Assembly: GCA_030684575.1 (NCBI GenBank)
Contig: JAUXVD010000021.1
Location: 185,108 to 249,107, forward strand
DNA length: 64,000 nucleotides
Source of the DNA: Nitrospirota bacterium
GTDB lineage: Bacteria > Nitrospirota > Nitrospiria > Nitrospirales > Nitrospiraceae
Direction of reading: 5' to 3'
Both the position numbers and the translations under genes were made by a program. Shown here one piece after another: positions 47,400 through 55,388 of the stretch (its first letter is position 1; the number at the start of each line of letters is the position of its first letter). The notes under the pieces are model-generated. The model was not told where the DNA came from. It did no database searches and was given only the letters and a program-made list of their open reading frames with translations.

Positions 47400-48032
47400 A
47401 TGACCGGGCATTGTCCTGAGACGAAGTTTCTGGCGAGGGTCGATCCGGTGATGCGGCGGTTGATCTGCGAGGTGGGGCCCTTCACGCTAAGGCCCCGAGT
47501 GCGTCGATCGCCGTTTGAGTCCTTGGCACGAGCGATTGCGAACCAACAACTGCACGAGAAAGCGGCGGATAGTATTTTGCGCCGCTTCGTCGCGCTGTTT
47601 CCGGCCCGGCGTTTTCCTCAACCGGCCGATCTCCTCGCGATGGACGAGCAGGCGATTCGAGGCGCTGGATTTTCACAGGCCAAGGTGGCGGCGCTTCGCG
47701 ACTTGGCGGCGAAGACGCTCGATGGCACTGTGCCACCCGGTCGTGTCATCAAAGGGCTTGAGGACGATGCGATCGTCGAGCGGCTCGTGGCGGTGCGCGG
47801 CGTCGGACGTTGGACGGTCGAAATGCTGCTGATCTTCCAACTGGGCCGTCCCGATGTCCTGCCGGTCGACGACTTCGGTGTGCGTAACGGGTTCCGCATC
47901 GCCTACGGTTGGCCCGCGATGCCGACGCCCAATCAAGTGTTACGATACGGAGAGCGCTGGAGACCCTATCGCACGGCGGCGGCTTGGTATCTCTGGCGCG
48001 CGGCCGATCGCGCGAAGGAATCAGGATGCTGA
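47400..48032 (+). CDS. DNA-3-methyladenine glycosylase II (AlkA-type)
   Basis: A 210-residue helix-hairpin-helix glycosylase. The HhH-GPD motif is VRGVGRWTVEMLLIF and the catalytic aspartate is in VLPVDDFGVRNGF. RAIANQQLHEKAADSI is the typical N-terminal helix. It removes alkylated bases such as 3-methyladenine during base-excision repair. Its C-terminus, with GC just before the stop, runs into a repeat element that supplies the stop codon, so the original 3' end may have been replaced. Confidence 0.88.
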   Translation: MTGHCPETKFLARVDPVMRRLICEVGPFTLRPRVRRSPFESLARAIANQQLHEKAADSILRRFVALFPARRFPQPADLLAMDEQAIRGAGFSQAKVAALRDLAAKTLDGTVPPGRVIKGLEDDAIVERLVAVRGVGRWTVEMLLIFQLGRPDVLPVDDFGVRNGFRIAYGWPAMPTPNQVLRYGERWRPYRTAAAWYLWRAADRAKESGC

Positions 48033-48077
48033 AAAAGTCCGCCAGCGGCCTTGCCGGATGGATTTTTTGAGCATCCT
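48023..48077. repeat. Short inverted-repeat element, copy C
   Basis: A 55 bp reduced copy: AGGATGCTGAAAAAGTCCGCC and, inverted, AGGATGCTCAAAAAATCC, with GCGGCCTTGCC inside. It overlaps the last ten bases of the glycosylase gene and contributes its TGA (48030-48032). It lacks the central palindrome found in copies A and B. Confidence 0.75.
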
Positions 48078-48133
48078 GCGAGCCCAGACTGAGTTTTTCC
48101 GCTTCCTGTAGGTTTCGACATAGAGGTTGTGGC

Positions 48134-49015
48134 ATGGCCGATCAGAAGAAACGACTGGATTCCAATATCGCGGGGAATTTCTATGTCGATGCGACCTGTA
48201 TCAACTGCGACACCTGCCGCCAATTAGCTCCGATGAGCTTTGAGGAAGTCGGCGATTTCTCGGCGGTCACCAGCCAGCCAGCCGATCAAGCGCCTCTCCA
48301 TCAGGCCTATCAAGCGCTCCTCGCCTGCCCTGTTGGCTCGATCGGGACCGAGCAGAGCGACAAGTCTCTGCTGCAGGACGCGATGGCCAGTTTCCCGATC
48401 CATCTGGATGGCGGTGTCTACTACTGTGGTTTCAACTCAGAGAAATCGTTCGGTGCGAACAGCTTCTTCGTCGAACATCCGGACGGCAACTGGCTCATCG
48501 ATTCGCCACGGTATGTCAATCATCTCGTCGAGGCCTTCGAACGAAAGGGCGGCATCGCCCGCATCTTTCTTACGCATAAAGACGATGTGGCCGATGCAGA
48601 GAAGTACGCGGCACATTTCGGGGCGAAGCGGATGATTCATCGGGGGGATCTCGAAGCGGTTCCTGATGCGGAATGGATCATTGAGGGAGCCGACAACGTC
48701 GAGGTCTCGCCTGAATTTCTGATTATTCCTGTGCCGGGCCATACGGCGGGCAGCATCGCCCTACTCTATAAGAATCGGTTTCTCTTTACGGGGGATCATC
48801 TCTGGTGGGACTCTGAGCAGCAGATGCTCGGCGCTCCAAGCCGACTGGTGTGGAGGAAGCACGTGTTGGTGGATTCAATCAGGAAACTTCTCGACTATCA
48901 TTTCGAATGGGTTTTGGCCGGGCATGGGGATCGGACGCGGTTGCCGGCTGATGAGATGCGCGCGAAGTTGCAGGCGTTGGTCGAGCGTCGCCAACCCACC
49001 AGGATGCCGTCCTAG
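48134..49015 (+). CDS. Ferredoxin - metallo-beta-lactamase fusion protein
   Basis: A 293-residue protein. Residues about 17-76 are a 4Fe-4S ferredoxin-like domain with C-x2-C-x2-C (CINCDTC) and a CPVGSI fourth ligand. The rest is a metallo-beta-lactamase fold: LTHKDDVADAEKY stands for the THxHxDH motif in altered form, then VPGHTAGS, FTGDHLWW and AGHGDRTR. The altered first motif could still bind metal but not in the standard way. An FeS centre joined to an MBL domain suggests a redox or sulfur-handling hydrolase. A transporter gene begins 2 bp downstream. Confidence 0.85.
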   Translation: MADQKKRLDSNIAGNFYVDATCINCDTCRQLAPMSFEEVGDFSAVTSQPADQAPLHQAYQALLACPVGSIGTEQSDKSLLQDAMASFPIHLDGGVYYCGFNSEKSFGANSFFVEHPDGNWLIDSPRYVNHLVEAFERKGGIARIFLTHKDDVADAEKYAAHFGAKRMIHRGDLEAVPDAEWIIEGADNVEVSPEFLIIPVPGHTAGSIALLYKNRFLFTGDHLWWDSEQQMLGAPSRLVWRKHVLVDSIRKLLDYHFEWVLAGHGDRTRLPADEMRAKLQALVERRQPTRMPS

Positions 49016-49017
49016 CG

Positions 49018-50652
49018 ATGTTTACGAAACTGGCCCAGTGGGTCGATCGCAACATTCTTTCCCTCGGTCGTGACATGCGGCTCTCGTACCTGCCTCCGCT
49101 CATGGTCTACATGGCCTACGGGATCTCGGGACTCACCGGCATTGTCGGCACGTTCTTCGTCAAAGACTACCTGGGTCTTTCGGCTTCGTTCCTTGCCGCG
49201 CTGGGTTTCTGGGCCGGCATTCCCTGGGCGTTGAAGATGCCCATTGGACATACGGTCGATCTGTTATGGCGCTGGAAAGGCTGGCTAGTGGGACTTGGAG
49301 CCGGGCTGTTGGCCGTCAGTCTGGCCATTATGGCGGCATTGATCGGTGCTCGCGAGGCAATGACCGCTCTCCTGCCCGCCGAGGTCTGGTTTGTAATGAG
49401 CGCACTCCTCGCTCCTCTCGGATATGTGATCCAGGATGCGGTGGCGGATGCGATGACGGTCGAAGCCGTTCCTCGTGTGGATGAGCGAGGGCAGCCGTTC
49501 GATGAGCCGACGAGGAAGCTCATGCATACGACGATGCAGACGCTTGGCCGCGTGGCCATTGTCGGCGGCGGGATCCTGGTGGCGATGGTCAACGTCTATG
49601 TCTTTACCGGGACTGAAGGGCTTCCACAGGCAGAGATCGTATGGCTGTATAAGCAGGTCTACCTCATGGCGCTTGTCATCCCTTTCGTCTCCGTTCTTGG
49701 GCTTGGGGTCGCCTGGTGGCTGCAGCGGCAGCATCGGCAACAGCTTGTTCAGCAAGGCTTCTCGCGTGAGCAGGCCCGGCACATGGTCGATGCACGGGAA
49801 TCGTCCGGCGAACCGACCAAACCGAATTGGTATATTCTTGGTGGAAGCTTCGGGTTTGTCCTGTTCACTCTGACGGTCGGTTTTGGCGGCTTCTCCTATA
49901 GCGAAGAGATTGTGTTTGCCGGCTCGATGGCCATTGTCCTGTTCTTGATGGCCCGACTGGTGCGGGAGTTAGAGCCTGACAAACGATTTACCTTGGTCGG
50001 GACAGCCGTCGTGATTTTTATCTTTCGCGCCATTCCTGGGACCGGTCCAGGGACGACTTGGTGGATGATCGATCAGCTGAAGTTCGATCAGCAGTTCCTC
50101 TCCATCCTCTCGCTGATCGGCAGCACCTTGACCTTGGGCGGGATGTTCGTCTTCCGCCGCTTCATGGCTGAGCGGTCGATCGCCTATGTGGTGGGGTTTC
50201 TCACGGTGATCGGTACCGTACTGACCATCCCGGTGGTGAGCATGTTCTATGGTTTGCACGAATGGACCGCGAGTATGACCGGAGGCGTGGTCGATGCCCG
50301 ATTCATTGCGCTGATCGATACGGCGTTGGAATCGCCCCTCGGCCAGATTTCCATGATTCCGATGCTCGCCTGGATTGCGAACAGTGCCCCCGCGAACCTG
50401 AAAGCGACCTTCTTCGCCGTGATGGCATCGTTTACGAACCTTGCCCTTTCGCTAAGTCAGCTGGGCACCAAATACATGAACGAAATCTATGTGGTCACGC
50501 GGGAAGTCCGTGACCAGGCCTCCGGCGCTATTCAAATTCCAGCCGACTACAGCCAACTCGGCTCGCTTCTCATCGTGCAGGTCATTCTGGGCCTCGCCCT
50601 TCCCTTCGCCGCCATCATGTTTGCCAAGGTGACCCGCTTTAAAAGCGCTTAG
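49018..50652 (+). CDS. BT1/folate-biopterin-like MFS transporter
   Basis: A 544-residue polytopic protein with about twelve hydrophobic helices. The region YGISGLTGIVGTFFVKDYLG with PWALKMPIGHTVDLLWRWKG resembles the BT1 (folate-biopterin) family, a branch of the major facilitator superfamily. The long loop around residues 165-190 and the shorter C-terminal half support that group. The ATG is 2 bp after the ferredoxin-MBL stop codon, so the two are coupled. A folate, pterin or related aromatic substrate is plausible but unproven. Confidence 0.65.
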   Translation: MFTKLAQWVDRNILSLGRDMRLSYLPPLMVYMAYGISGLTGIVGTFFVKDYLGLSASFLAALGFWAGIPWALKMPIGHTVDLLWRWKGWLVGLGAGLLAVSLAIMAALIGAREAMTALLPAEVWFVMSALLAPLGYVIQDAVADAMTVEAVPRVDERGQPFDEPTRKLMHTTMQTLGRVAIVGGGILVAMVNVYVFTGTEGLPQAEIVWLYKQVYLMALVIPFVSVLGLGVAWWLQRQHRQQLVQQGFSREQARHMVDARESSGEPTKPNWYILGGSFGFVLFTLTVGFGGFSYSEEIVFAGSMAIVLFLMARLVRELEPDKRFTLVGTAVVIFIFRAIPGTGPGTTWWMIDQLKFDQQFLSILSLIGSTLTLGGMFVFRRFMAERSIAYVVGFLTVIGTVLTIPVVSMFYGLHEWTASMTGGVVDARFIALIDTALESPLGQISMIPMLAWIANSAPANLKATFFAVMASFTNLALSLSQLGTKYMNEIYVVTREVRDQASGAIQIPADYSQLGSLLIVQVILGLALPFAAIMFAKVTRFKSA

Positions 50653-50776
50653 CAGGATGTTGAAAAGCGCTGCCGCCTGCGTTCTCGCATCGTTCAGATC
50701 TTCAACCTACCCCAGAGGATACGCCGCTGGTCTTCACTCGCTGCGGCCTTGTCGAACGATGCTTTTGACGATCCTG
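50653..50776. repeat. Dispersed inverted-repeat element, copy D
   Basis: About 124 bp: CAGGATGTTGAAAAGCG at the left, CTTTTGACGATCCTG at the right (inverse), with TCTTCAACCTACCCC, GGATACGCC and CTCGCTGCGGCCTTGTC inside. It starts right after the BT1-like gene's TAG. Confidence 0.8.
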
Positions 50777-50986
50777 CGTTTCTGGAACATGGAGGGTCAT
50801 TCCCCGTCGCCGTCTATGTCAGAGTTGTAGAGTTCTGTGATGGGGTGCCCTTCAGGACTGCTTTGCTCCAACAGAGGAATATTGGCAACGTCCTGGTATC
50901 CCCTTGACCTGTGCTGTATGATGAGCATCTGTGTAAAATGCGAATGGCTGACGGCGTATAGCCGATGGCCGAGTCAGAGATCTTGA

Positions 50987-51105
50987 GGATGTTCAAAAAT
51001 GGTTTCTGGCAAGGCCGCAGTGAGCGAAGGGGCGAGTCGTACTGTTTCTGTACGTCGAGCCTCGGAGCGAAGCGAGAACGCAGCCAGAAGCCTTTTTGAA
51101 CATCC
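50987..51105. repeat. Dispersed inverted-repeat element, copy E
   Basis: About 119 bp with near-perfect ends GGATGTTCAAAAATGGTTTC and, inverted, GGATGTTCAAAAAGGCTTC. The inner part has GGCAAGGCCGCAGTGAGCGA and the palindrome GTAC-TGTTTCT-GTAC. It ends 8 bp before the tmRNA 5' end and therefore lies where the tmRNA promoter would be expected, unless the promoter is upstream of it. Confidence 0.8.
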
Positions 51106-51113
51106 GACCGAAA

Positions 51114-51463
51114 GGGGGCGACCGGAATCGACGGGGATACTAAGGTCAGCGGTGCATGTCGAGCTCTCGGGGTCTCGTAAATCCTCCGGGAAAATGTAAC
51201 TGCAAACCAAGAATTTGCACTCGCAGCTTAAATAACTGCGACGTTCCTCCACCTGAGGCCCGCGGGGGTGGTCGGAGCGCGATACAGCGGGCTGGTCCAA
51301 AGCTGGTGCTCAGCGGCTGAGGACGAGACAATACTGGGCTAGCGGCCAGTCTAAGCTAGCCGGTGGGCGTGGGTGGCTGCGAAATTAAAACGATCGGCTA
51401 AACATGTAGATCCGTTGTGCTGAAGGTCTTCGGACCCGGGTTCAACTCCCGGCGCCTCCACCA
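51114..51463 (+). ncRNA. ssrA: Transfer-messenger RNA (tmRNA)
   Basis: A 350 nt gene. The 5' end GGGGGCGACCGGAATCGACG pairs with the 3' end CGCCTCC before ACCA to form the acceptor stem, and the T-arm GGGTTCAACTCCCGG is standard. The tag frame starts at the resume codon GCA (51202) and reads ANQEFALAA then TAA (51229-51231); with the alanine carried by tmRNA the full tag would be AANQEFALAA. The 3' CCA is encoded. It frees stalled ribosomes with SmpB, whose gene is at 31893-32372. Confidence 0.95.
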
Positions 51464-51817
51464 TGCCAAGCTCGCTCGACCCGGAGCCACGATGATGGTT
51501 CCGGGCGACGGGATCGGCCTCAGTGTAGATGCGCGGTAACTCCGCTCTCCTCCCTGCTACCCGCTCTTCATGGTCCTATTGAGATTGATGGCTGCCGATA
51601 AACTTCGGCTAGCCGCGTTTCATTCTCCCTGATGTCGCTTCCCCAGCTGTATGGTCCTGCATGCATATTCTTTTCATTATCATCTTCGATTCTTGAGGAA
51701 ATCTGGTCTCCTCCCTGGATTTGTCCTCGCATTTTTCGGTACCCTGAACGGGTGACGGTCGGTCTCGGGTGACGGACTGTTTTTTCGATTAGGAGAATGT
51801 GAGCTGAGAGGATCTGG
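51464..51817. other. Non-coding gap with a hairpin
   Basis: No gene is seen in these 354 bp. A stem-loop CCCGGAGCC-8-GGTTCCGGG at 51480-51505 lies 17 bp after tmRNA; it has no T-run, so it may be a tmRNA 3' processing or attenuated terminator structure. The remainder shows only short chance frames. Confidence 0.35.
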
Positions 51818-52945
51818 ATGCGACAGATTGGCTTGATGGTCCTTTTGATACTTGGCGCGCTGGCAGGCTCGATATCCGCGACGATTGTGTTGGCGACCGA
51901 ACCTGTCGCTCCCACGAGTGAAACGGCTCCCGTTACGGTTCCCACGGTACCACCGTCCCCGTCCCCCGCGCCCTTATCCGCGCCGCTCCCTCCAAAACCA
52001 CAGGTCCATGAAAGTGACACGAAGCATCCTGCCAAGGCTCCGATCCCTGGTGCTCCGATCGAGGGCGCAGGAAAAGAGGTGTCTCCGGCGAAGCCCGAGC
52101 CAGGTGTAGGGACGGCACCGGTTCCGCCAAAGCCCCGCGCACCGGAGGGCGACGCGAAACCTCCAGTCAAGTCGCAGCATCCGGCTAATGGATCAGGTGC
52201 TTCGAAATCAGCCAGCGCGCCTCAGCCCCCTGCTGAGCTCACGGGAAAAGATGGGGCTCCGATGGTGCTGGTTCCCGCCGGTGAATTTACGATGGGAAGC
52301 GACAAGGGCGATGACGATGAGCAGCCGATCCATCGCGTGTTTCTCGTCAGTTTTTATATCGACAAATTCGAGGTCACCAATACCAGATTTGCCAAGTTCG
52401 TTGAAGCGATTCAGAGTGAACCGCCTTGGGGTTTCGCGGATAAGGAGACGCCCGTCGTCCATCCGGATCGGCCGGTTCGATGGGTCAACTGGATGGACGC
52501 GATGGGTTACTGTCTATGGGCCGGGAAGCGGTTGCCGACTGAAGCGGAATGGGAGAAAGCTGCTCGGGGCACTGATGAAAGGGTCTATCCATGGGGGAAC
52601 GACCCGCCGACTACGGCTCATGCGGTGTTTGGCTTGAAGGAAGGTGTCGATACGGTCTCACCGGTAGGCAACCGAGACAAGGGAAGAAGCCCGTACGGTG
52701 TGCATGACATGGCCGGCAACCTGTATGAATGGACGATGGATTGGTACGATGAAAAATTCTACTCAAAAATACCCGCGATTAACCCACGCGGCCCAGCAGA
52801 GGGGACGGTGAAGGTGCAGAGAGGGGGATCGTACACCAATACCCCGTACCGGCTGCGTTCGACATTCCGGACCAAGGGCGATCCTACGGAGCATGAATTC
52901 AACGTGGGATTTCGCTGCGCCCAGGACCTGCCGAATCTACCGTAG
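51818..52945 (+). CDS. Exported SUMF1 (formylglycine-generating-enzyme fold) protein
   Basis: A 375-residue protein: a signal peptide (GLMVLLILGALAGSISA), then about 110 residues rich in Pro, Ala and Lys, then a SUMF1/FGE domain from about residue 144 (VLVPAGEFTMGSDKGDDDE, DKFEVTNTRFAKFV, RLPTEAEWEKAARG, YPWGND, HDMAGNLYEWTMDWY, VQRGGSYTN, NVGFRCAQ). The two active-site cysteines of true FGE are absent from VQRGGSYTNTPYRLRSTFR, so sulfatase activation is unlikely. It may be a binding or structural protein. Confidence 0.85.
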   Translation: MRQIGLMVLLILGALAGSISATIVLATEPVAPTSETAPVTVPTVPPSPSPAPLSAPLPPKPQVHESDTKHPAKAPIPGAPIEGAGKEVSPAKPEPGVGTAPVPPKPRAPEGDAKPPVKSQHPANGSGASKSASAPQPPAELTGKDGAPMVLVPAGEFTMGSDKGDDDEQPIHRVFLVSFYIDKFEVTNTRFAKFVEAIQSEPPWGFADKETPVVHPDRPVRWVNWMDAMGYCLWAGKRLPTEAEWEKAARGTDERVYPWGNDPPTTAHAVFGLKEGVDTVSPVGNRDKGRSPYGVHDMAGNLYEWTMDWYDEKFYSKIPAINPRGPAEGTVKVQRGGSYTNTPYRLRSTFRTKGDPTEHEFNVGFRCAQDLPNLP

Positions 52946-52965
52946 TGATTGCCAGCCCTCCGGGC

Positions 52966-53380
52966 TCAGTGTCTGGCTTCCAACAACAGATTGAATGGCG
53001 TCGCGTGGCACGGCGGAATCTCCTGATCCCGCCTTTCCTGACCACATCTTGCAACCGCGCCTCCCCTGTTTGGGCGCCGAGGGCTGAGCCATTGTATGCC
53101 AGGGACACGGGGACGCAGATCATCGTTGAGGCGGCATAGAAGACTCTGCCCACTGGATTCAGCTTATCTTCCACACGGTCATTAGCGAGGGGCTTCACAA
53201 TCATCCACGTGCCATCCGGTGCGAGCATCTTCTTCACATGTTTCGCGGCGCCGATTTCGCTATGGCTTTGTAGGGACCGAGCTTGTTCCCCAGGAGCACC
53301 ATGTTGTCGCTCAGCGCGGCGCCGATGTCGCCGACTGCCTTGCCCGTGAACGCATTTAGCTTGTCAGGATTGACCGCCAA
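52966..53380 (-). pseudogene. Decayed SAM-dependent methyltransferase
   Basis: Pieces of one methyltransferase survive. The N-terminus (VNPDKLNAFTGKAVGDIGAA..., TTG start at 53380 with AAGGAGG upstream) runs to KLGPYKAIAKSAPRNM. It then breaks off, and a second frame continues as KHVKKMLAPDGTWMIVKPLA, GRVFYAASTMICVP, ALGAQTGEARLQDVVRKGG. A further one-base shift near the end restores TPFNLLLEARH before a TGA at 52966. The central SAM-binding part is missing, so it is inactive. A full-length relative would be about 350 residues. Confidence 0.8.
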
Positions 53381-53505
53381 GATGCACCTCCTTGTGGAGT
53401 CATTTGGCGCATTCTTTGCCACTTACTCGTGGCTGTCAAGCTGGAGCGAAGGGAGTAGAATGTCACCTTGAGTTGGAGTTCGAAAAGGCAACGGAGGTTT
53501 CGCGT

Positions 53506-54324
53506 ATGAAAGAGTATCGCGTCAAACCCGGCTCACGACTGAGCTTGGATAAGTGTGATCCCGACGATACAGGTACGTACAAGAAAACGGATCAGAGTAA
53601 AGAGAAGGCGAAGGCCGTCACGGCTCAGTTGACCGGTAGGATTGAGGAGCTGCAGGAGCGCCTCTATGCCAATGGCGACCGGTCGGTGCTCATTGTATTG
53701 CAGGGGATGGATACCAGCGGTAAGGATGGGACGATCAGGAGCGTGATGGCCGGTGTGAACCCACAGGGTTGTCGGGTTGTCTCCTTCAAAACCCCGACTT
53801 CGGAGGAGTTGAGTCATGATTTTCTGTGGCGCGTGCACCAAAAGGCGCCGTCCAACGGGCAGATTGGCATCTTCAACCGCTCGCATTATGAGGACGTGCT
53901 CATCACCCGTGTTCATGGGTGGGTTTCGGACAAGGTGGTGAAACAACGATTCAAGCAGATTAAGGAATTCGAAGAATTGCTCGTTGGGAATGGGACGACC
54001 ATTCTCAAGTTCTTTCTGCACATCTCGAAGGAAGAACAGAAAGAACGATTGGAGGAGCGCATTCACGATCCGGAGAAGCGCTGGAAGTTCAACGAGGGAG
54101 ATCTCGAAGAACGTAAACTGTGGAAGGAATACATGATCGCATTTGAGGACATGATGGCCGCCACAAGCACTAGCCATGCGCCCTGGTACATCGTCCCTGC
54201 CAATCGCAAATGGTATCGAAATCTCGTGGTCGCTGATCGTGTTGTAGACGCGTTGGAACACTTGAAACTGAAGACACCGCCTGCTCCCGTGGGGATCAAT
54301 TTTGAGACGTTGAAGATTGTGTAA
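53506..54324 (+). CDS. ppk2: Polyphosphate kinase 2
   Basis: A 272-residue PPK2 family kinase. Walker A is GMDTSGKDG near residue 66; FKTPTSEELSHDFLWRVH, FNRSHYEDVLITRVHG (Walker B) and the lid region HDPEKRWKFNEGDLEERKLW are all conserved. It transfers phosphate between polyphosphate and nucleotides (ADP/ATP or AMP/ADP, depending on class). The length of a single-domain enzyme fits class I or III. ACGGAGG precedes the ATG at 53506. It stands alone. Confidence 0.92.
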   Translation: MKEYRVKPGSRLSLDKCDPDDTGTYKKTDQSKEKAKAVTAQLTGRIEELQERLYANGDRSVLIVLQGMDTSGKDGTIRSVMAGVNPQGCRVVSFKTPTSEELSHDFLWRVHQKAPSNGQIGIFNRSHYEDVLITRVHGWVSDKVVKQRFKQIKEFEELLVGNGTTILKFFLHISKEEQKERLEERIHDPEKRWKFNEGDLEERKLWKEYMIAFEDMMAATSTSHAPWYIVPANRKWYRNLVVADRVVDALEHLKLKTPPAPVGINFETLKIV

Positions 54325-54906
54325 CGAGTCAATGGTCGCCGGAGGTGCGGGGACGTCGCCTGCAGAGCCTGTCAGCTGATATTCCTGTGGCCCACCAAGC
54401 AGTTCGGTCTGAGAGGGTGAAAGACCTGTCGACCTGGTTAATGCGTTCCCAAACTGGCCTTCCCTGGTGGCCACTGTGACGCGGACATCCTCTTGAGCCC
54501 ATCTACGAACGGAATGGAATATTCTCGCTACGGCCTCTATCTTCCCCCACAGATTCATGGCATCTGTTGCTCCAAGACCTAGGCCTGCTGGGTATGTTTT
54601 ATGCTGCACGCGCTATTGCTGTGAAAAGTTACTTCCCCCATTGACACGAATTTCTAATGGGCGTAAGACGAAACTACGGCCCATTCATTCACTCGACCAA
54701 GGGGAACGGGACAGGGCGCGCGGCTGTTAACGGGTTCCCCGCCAACTTTCTCAAGAGAGGAGGGTAGCGATGGATGACCTCACTCCACCTGACCACATAG
54801 GCCCCCCGACTCGAGGGCGGGTTTCTGATTGATCGTGTTAGCCGGTTCTCCACTGGCTGTGCCGTAACGGCACCAAAGACCAATAGGTTATTAGCCTGAC
54901 TCCATC
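54325..54906. other. Gene-poor intergenic stretch
   Basis: No gene can be supported here. A 20-codon frame starting MDDLTPPDHIGPP (ATG at 54770) has a strong AGGAGGG site, but ends early and resembles no family. The segment may be relic DNA. Confidence 0.35.
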
Positions 54907-55050
54907 ATGGAGAACTTGAGCTGGCGCGAGGAACGCAAGTGCCGGGGATGCAGGTATGTTCCCCTGATCAGATGCCCGATGTTCTCGTTATCGCGCGGGT
55001 TCCAGTTTTTGCTGGACCGAGACAATTACACAGCTGAACAGGCGTCCTAA
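54907..55050 (+). CDS. Possible 47-residue cysteine-containing protein
   Basis: An open frame of 47 codons starting MENLSWREERKCRGCRYVPL. It has a C-x2-C pair and a third Cys (CRGCRYVPLIRC), so it could bind a metal. The stop codon TAA at 55048-55050 is only 8 bp from a strong terminator, which supports a transcribed unit ending here. No clear RBS precedes the ATG and no family is recognised. Alternatively the transcript is an RNA. Confidence 0.4.
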   Translation: MENLSWREERKCRGCRYVPLIRCPMFSLSRGFQFLLDRDNYTAEQAS

Positions 55051-55058
55051 GCGCCATA

Positions 55059-55104
55059 GACCGGGCGACCTCCTACCTAGTGCAGGGTCGCCCGGTCCAT
55101 TTTT
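55059..55104 (+). terminator. Strong rho-independent terminator
   Basis: A perfect 12 bp stem GACCGGGCGACC / GGTCGCCCGGTC (55059-55070 and 55086-55097) with a 15 nt loop, followed by CATTTTTA. It is the strongest terminator in the window and has no obvious long gene upstream on its strand. Confidence 0.85.
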
Positions 55105-55106
55105 AT

Positions 55107-55329
55107 CAGGTTGTTGAAAAAGTCTGCCAGCATCGTTCCCTGCCTTCGCCGAAGCGGCTTCGCGCAGGCAAGTCGTATCGTTCAGATCCTCAACGGCGGC
55201 CCGGCGGCCTCACCACTCGTCTGCGCACATAGGCATGGTGCTCCGTATTCGTCGTACCGTACACCGGAGAGGGTACGCCTCCGGCCTGCACTTGCTGTGG
55301 ACTTGCTGGACAGCTTTTTGAATAGCCTG
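55107..55329. repeat. Dispersed inverted-repeat element, copy F (enlarged)
   Basis: About 223 bp. Ends are CAGGTTGTTGAAAAAGTC and, inverted, CAGGCTATTCAAAAAGC. It shares GTATCGTTCAGATCCTCAAC and GGGTACGCCTCCGGCC with other copies. The extra length comes from inner segments, including AGCGGCTTCGCGCAGG and ACGGCGGCCCGGCGGCC, that are absent from shorter copies. It begins directly after the terminator. Confidence 0.75.
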
Positions 55330-55388
55330 CTGCTTTTCCCGTGGTGGGTTAGCCCGGTCGGATTGAGATGGAACTTTTACGGGCTTGG

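Noticed and set aside
50904..50939. TTGACC and TAAAAT as a tmRNA promoter
   Set aside because: Spacing of 24 bp is too long and the intervening TATGAT is too close, so no promoter was called.
53533..54609. 358-codon minus-strand frame over ppk2
   Set aside because: Antisense of a canonical PPK2; no known domain.
54689..54883. 64-codon minus-strand frame
   Set aside because: No RBS, no family, and it lies in a stretch with many short chance frames.
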